Assembly: GCA_020345945.1 (NCBI GenBank)
Contig: CP070773.1
Location: 1,171,015 to 1,179,425 of the forward strand
Direction of reading: 5' to 3'
Origin: Candidatus Bathyarchaeota archaeon
Lineage (GTDB): Archaea; Thermoproteota; Bathyarchaeia; RBG-16-48-13; GCA-020345945
Length of the DNA stretch: 8,411 nucleotides
Shown here: in pieces, positions 6,458 to 8,411 of the stretch
Position numbering within the stretch: position 1 is the first letter of the stretch
How the letters are laid out: each line of letters starts with the position of its first letter
Translations under genes and position numbers: made by a program
The notes under the pieces: model-generated
Told to the model about the DNA's origin: nothing
The model's database searches: none
The model's input: only the letters and a program-made list of their open reading frames with translations

Positions 6458-7870
6458 GTGTTAAAGGAACGTTGTGGTGTACTCGGTCTCTACGACTTCG
6501 AAGGTAATACGGTATCGGCTCGAGTCTGTGAGGGCTTGTACTCACTTCAACATCGAGGTCAGGAAGCTTGCGGAGCCTATTCCTTCAACGGCAGAGAGCT
6601 GGTTGGCTTAAAAGGTCCAGGAATGGTTTCGCAGGTATTCGATCCAAGTTCTCTGGCAAACATTACTGGGAATGCTGGAATCGGACATGTAATGTATCCG
6701 ACCACAAGCATTGACATGGTTGAGAGTTGTCAGCCCTTCGTCTTCAAATCAGGAGAAATCCAGTTCACACTCGCCTTCAACGGTACCATTTCGAATTTTG
6801 TTGAGGCTAGGAAAAACCTAGAGAGCAAAGGAGTCCAGTTCACAGGTAGAACAGATACAGAGGTATTAGCCCAACAGATAGCCACAAGAATAGAACGTGG
6901 AGGAACCTATTTCGAGGCCTTTGAGGACTGCTTCAAAGAGTTGGATGGAGCATATAGCATGGTTCTTGTAACTGGTCAAGGAGATCTCTACGGAGTAAGA
7001 GACCCTGTAGGCTTCAGGCCTTTATGCTTTGGGAGGATTCCTGAGGATACAATAGTTATTGCCTCTGAGAGCGTAGCAATAGAGACGTTAGGAGGAGAAT
7101 TAGAGAGAGATGTCCATCCCGGTGAGGTAATTAGAGTAAGTAAGGATGGAGTGGAGAAGAGACGTCTACTCTCGTTGGAGAGACATGCCCTCTGTATGTT
7201 TGAGTATGTCTACTTTGCGCGCCCTGACTCGAATATTCAGGGAAAGAATGTCTATGAAACTCGGGTCAGGTTAGGAAGGAGCTTGGCAAGAACACATCCT
7301 GCAGATGTAGATATTGTAATCCCAGTCCCAGACTCTGGTAGATCTGCTGCTTTTGGATATGCTGAAGAGCTTGGATGCCCGACAGGAGAAGGTCTGATAA
7401 AGAACAGGTATATTGGTAGAACATTCATCCAGCCAGGTCAAAGAACACGAGAGTACTCAGTCAAGCTGAAACTTAACCCAGTCCGGCAAGTTGTCAAGGA
7501 TAAGAAGATTGCCTTAATAGACGACTCGATCGTCCGTGGAACAACGATGAGGAGAACAGTAAGGCTGCTGAAAGCAACTGGGGCGAGAGAAGTTCATGTG
7601 CGACCTAGCTGCCCGCCGTTGATATCTCCTTGTTACATGGGTATCGATTTCCCTACAAAGGAGGAGCTGATAGCGCCCAACAGAACTGTAGGAGAGATAG
7701 CGAATTTCATCGAGGCAGATAGCTTAGGATATCAGACTATTGAAGGGCTTGTCTCCAGCATCGGATTAGGCAAGTGTGAGTTGTGTCTCGCCTGTCTTAC
7801 AGGCGATTATCCTTTGAGAAAGAAGATAGATCTAGAATTGATGGAGTCAACTCTTGGGGATAGGGGATGA
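6458..7870 (+). CDS. purF: Amidophosphoribosyltransferase PurF (Fe-S, propeptide type)
   Basis: Commits PRPP and glutamine to phosphoribosylamine, the first step of purine synthesis. The protein has 470 residues. The N-terminal Ntn glutaminase domain begins MLKER-CGVLG, so Cys6 should become the N-terminal nucleophile after loss of a 5-residue propeptide. NG at 108-109 (oxyanion hole) and RTDTEVL (131-137) follow. The C-terminal phosphoribosyltransferase domain has FARPDS (253-258) and the PRPP loop IALIDDSIVRGTT (351-363). Cys246, Cys392, Cys440 and Cys443 match the 4Fe-4S ligands of the Bacillus-type enzyme; Cys446 is extra. The start is GTG at 6458, with GGAAGAG upstream (6446-6452); this start gives the expected short propeptide. 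The HVRY-T glutamine-binding motif reads HVMYPT (77-82), replacing the conserved Arg by Met79. It lies between purC and purD and is likely co-transcribed with purC. Confidence 0.96.
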   Translation: MLKERCGVLGLYDFEGNTVSARVCEGLYSLQHRGQEACGAYSFNGRELVGLKGPGMVSQVFDPSSLANITGNAGIGHVMYPTTSIDMVESCQPFVFKSGEIQFTLAFNGTISNFVEARKNLESKGVQFTGRTDTEVLAQQIATRIERGGTYFEAFEDCFKELDGAYSMVLVTGQGDLYGVRDPVGFRPLCFGRIPEDTIVIASESVAIETLGGELERDVHPGEVIRVSKDGVEKRRLLSLERHALCMFEYVYFARPDSNIQGKNVYETRVRLGRSLARTHPADVDIVIPVPDSGRSAAFGYAEELGCPTGEGLIKNRYIGRTFIQPGQRTREYSVKLKLNPVRQVVKDKKIALIDDSIVRGTTMRRTVRLLKATGAREVHVRPSCPPLISPCYMGIDFPTKEELIAPNRTVGEIANFIEADSLGYQTIEGLVSSIGLGKCELCLACLTGDYPLRKKIDLELMESTLGDRG

Positions 7871-7894
7871 CCTCAAGGAGAAGAGAGAGGCTGT

Positions 7895-7903
7895 CATATA
7901 TAG
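7895..7903 (+). promoter_or_regulatory. Candidate TATA box of purD
   Basis: CATATATAG lies in the 70-bp gap between purF and purD, centred 42 bases before the purD ATG. The predicted start near 7925 would leave a leader of about 16 bases containing GGTGGG (7927-7932), a possible ribosome binding site. purD might therefore have its own promoter besides read-through from purC-purF. Confidence 0.35.
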
Positions 7904-7940
7904 TCTTGATATGCTATGAGGAATCTGGTGGGATTTTCGG

Positions 7941-8411
7941 ATGGGGAATGTGCTGATTGTTGGAGGTGGGGGTAGGGAACATGCCCTCGAATGGAAGTGT
8001 TCGCAGAGTAAGCTGGTGGAGAAGGTCTACTGTGCTCCAGGGAATGGAGGGACCCAGAATAATCTCCTATTGAAACCCAACGACTTCGAAGGTCTAGCTA
8101 AGTTCGCTGAAGAGAGATCATGCTTCACGGTTGTAGGACCTGAGGACCCATTGGCTAGGGGGATCGTTGACTATTTCCTGGAGAGAGATCTGCCGATCTT
8201 TGGACCGACGAAAGATGCCGCCAAATTGGAGGCGAGCAAAGAATGGGCGAAAGATTTCTTCACTAGACATGGCATTCCCACCGCTGACTACTTAGTGACG
8301 ACTGACCCTGAAAAAGCGAAGGATTGTGTGGTTCGGATGGGTGCCCCAATAGTTGTGAAGGCGAGTGGCCTCTCCGCTGGAAAGGGAACGGTGGTCTGTA
8401 CAACCGTTGAA
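7941..8411 (+). CDS. purD: GAR synthetase PurD, N-terminal part (cut by window end)
   Basis: Phosphoribosylamine-glycine ligase, the ATP-grasp enzyme that uses the PurF product to make GAR. The window holds the first 157 codons, open to the last base. The family is about 420-430 residues, so the ATP-grasp catalytic half is missing only because of the window edge. Visible motifs are VLIVGGGGREHAL (4-16), the N-domain block APGNGGT (34-40), VGPEDPLARGIVD (69-81), IFGPTKDAAKLEASK (90-104), and the start of the ATP-grasp domain with the glycine-rich KASGLSAGKGT. The common form of that last block has Asp (KADGLAAGKG); here it is Ser. The ATG at 7941 fits the family N-terminus. It lies 70 bp after purF on the same strand. 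Confidence 0.95.
   Translation, partial: MGNVLIVGGGGREHALEWKCSQSKLVEKVYCAPGNGGTQNNLLLKPNDFEGLAKFAEERSCFTVVGPEDPLARGIVDYFLERDLPIFGPTKDAAKLEASKEWAKDFFTRHGIPTADYLVTTDPEKAKDCVVRMGAPIVVKASGLSAGKGTVVCTTVE

Noticed and set aside
1..8411. CRISPR array, insertion sequence, attachment site, defence or toxin genes
   Set aside because: No regularly spaced repeats, transposase, integrase or unexplained open frame was found. tRNA genes can be integration sites, but only 22 bases lie beyond this one and no repeat of its 3' end was seen in the window.

Overview
This window is a stretch of archaeal chromosome that encodes translation and purine-biosynthesis housekeeping genes. The archaeal assignment rests on several features. 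The lysyl-tRNA synthetase is class I. A tRNA-Arg gene carries a short intron with a bulge-helix-bulge fold at a non-canonical position. The formylglycinamidine ribonucleotide (FGAM) synthase is split into PurS, PurL and PurQ. The promoter candidates are TATA-like, and at least one gene start (purS) looks leaderless. The non-canonical tRNA intron and moderate GC content suggest a TACK-type lineage (Bathyarchaeia-like or relatives). That placement is inference and not proven by the sequence.

Layout, left to right. (1) At 23-128 on the minus strand lies tRNA-Arg(GCG), with a 27-nt intron between nucleotides 29 and 30 and an encoded CCA. (2) Divergent from it is lysS (207-1862, plus), class I LysRS with a TTG start. 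(3) A 91-bp convergent gap (1863-1953) holds a small hairpin followed by a T-rich run, a likely terminator. (4) A minus-strand operon purS-purL-purQ (5395 down to 1954) has its genes joined by two ATGA stop/start overlaps. (5) A 281-bp divergent control region (5396-5676) contains TATA candidates for both directions and a near-perfect 27-bp dyad next to the purS promoter. (6) A plus-strand series purC, purF, purD (5677 to the window edge) has gaps of about 70 bp; purD is cut by the window end.

The pathway logic is coherent. PurF makes phosphoribosylamine from PRPP and glutamine (step 1). PurD makes GAR (step 2). PurS/PurL/PurQ convert formyl-GAR to FGAM (step 4). PurC makes SAICAR from CAIR (the step after PurE). 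GAR formylation (PurN/PurT), AIR synthesis (PurM), AIR carboxylation (PurE), PurB and the last two steps to IMP are not in the window.

I do not see a novel system such as a defence island, CRISPR array, mobile element or unknown operon. The points worth a second look are smaller. They are the non-canonical tRNA intron with an almost ideal splice motif, altered signature residues in LysRS (KMSKS), PurF (glutamine-binding Arg replaced by Met) and PurC (AAGS to AAGH), and the dyad in the shared pur control region.
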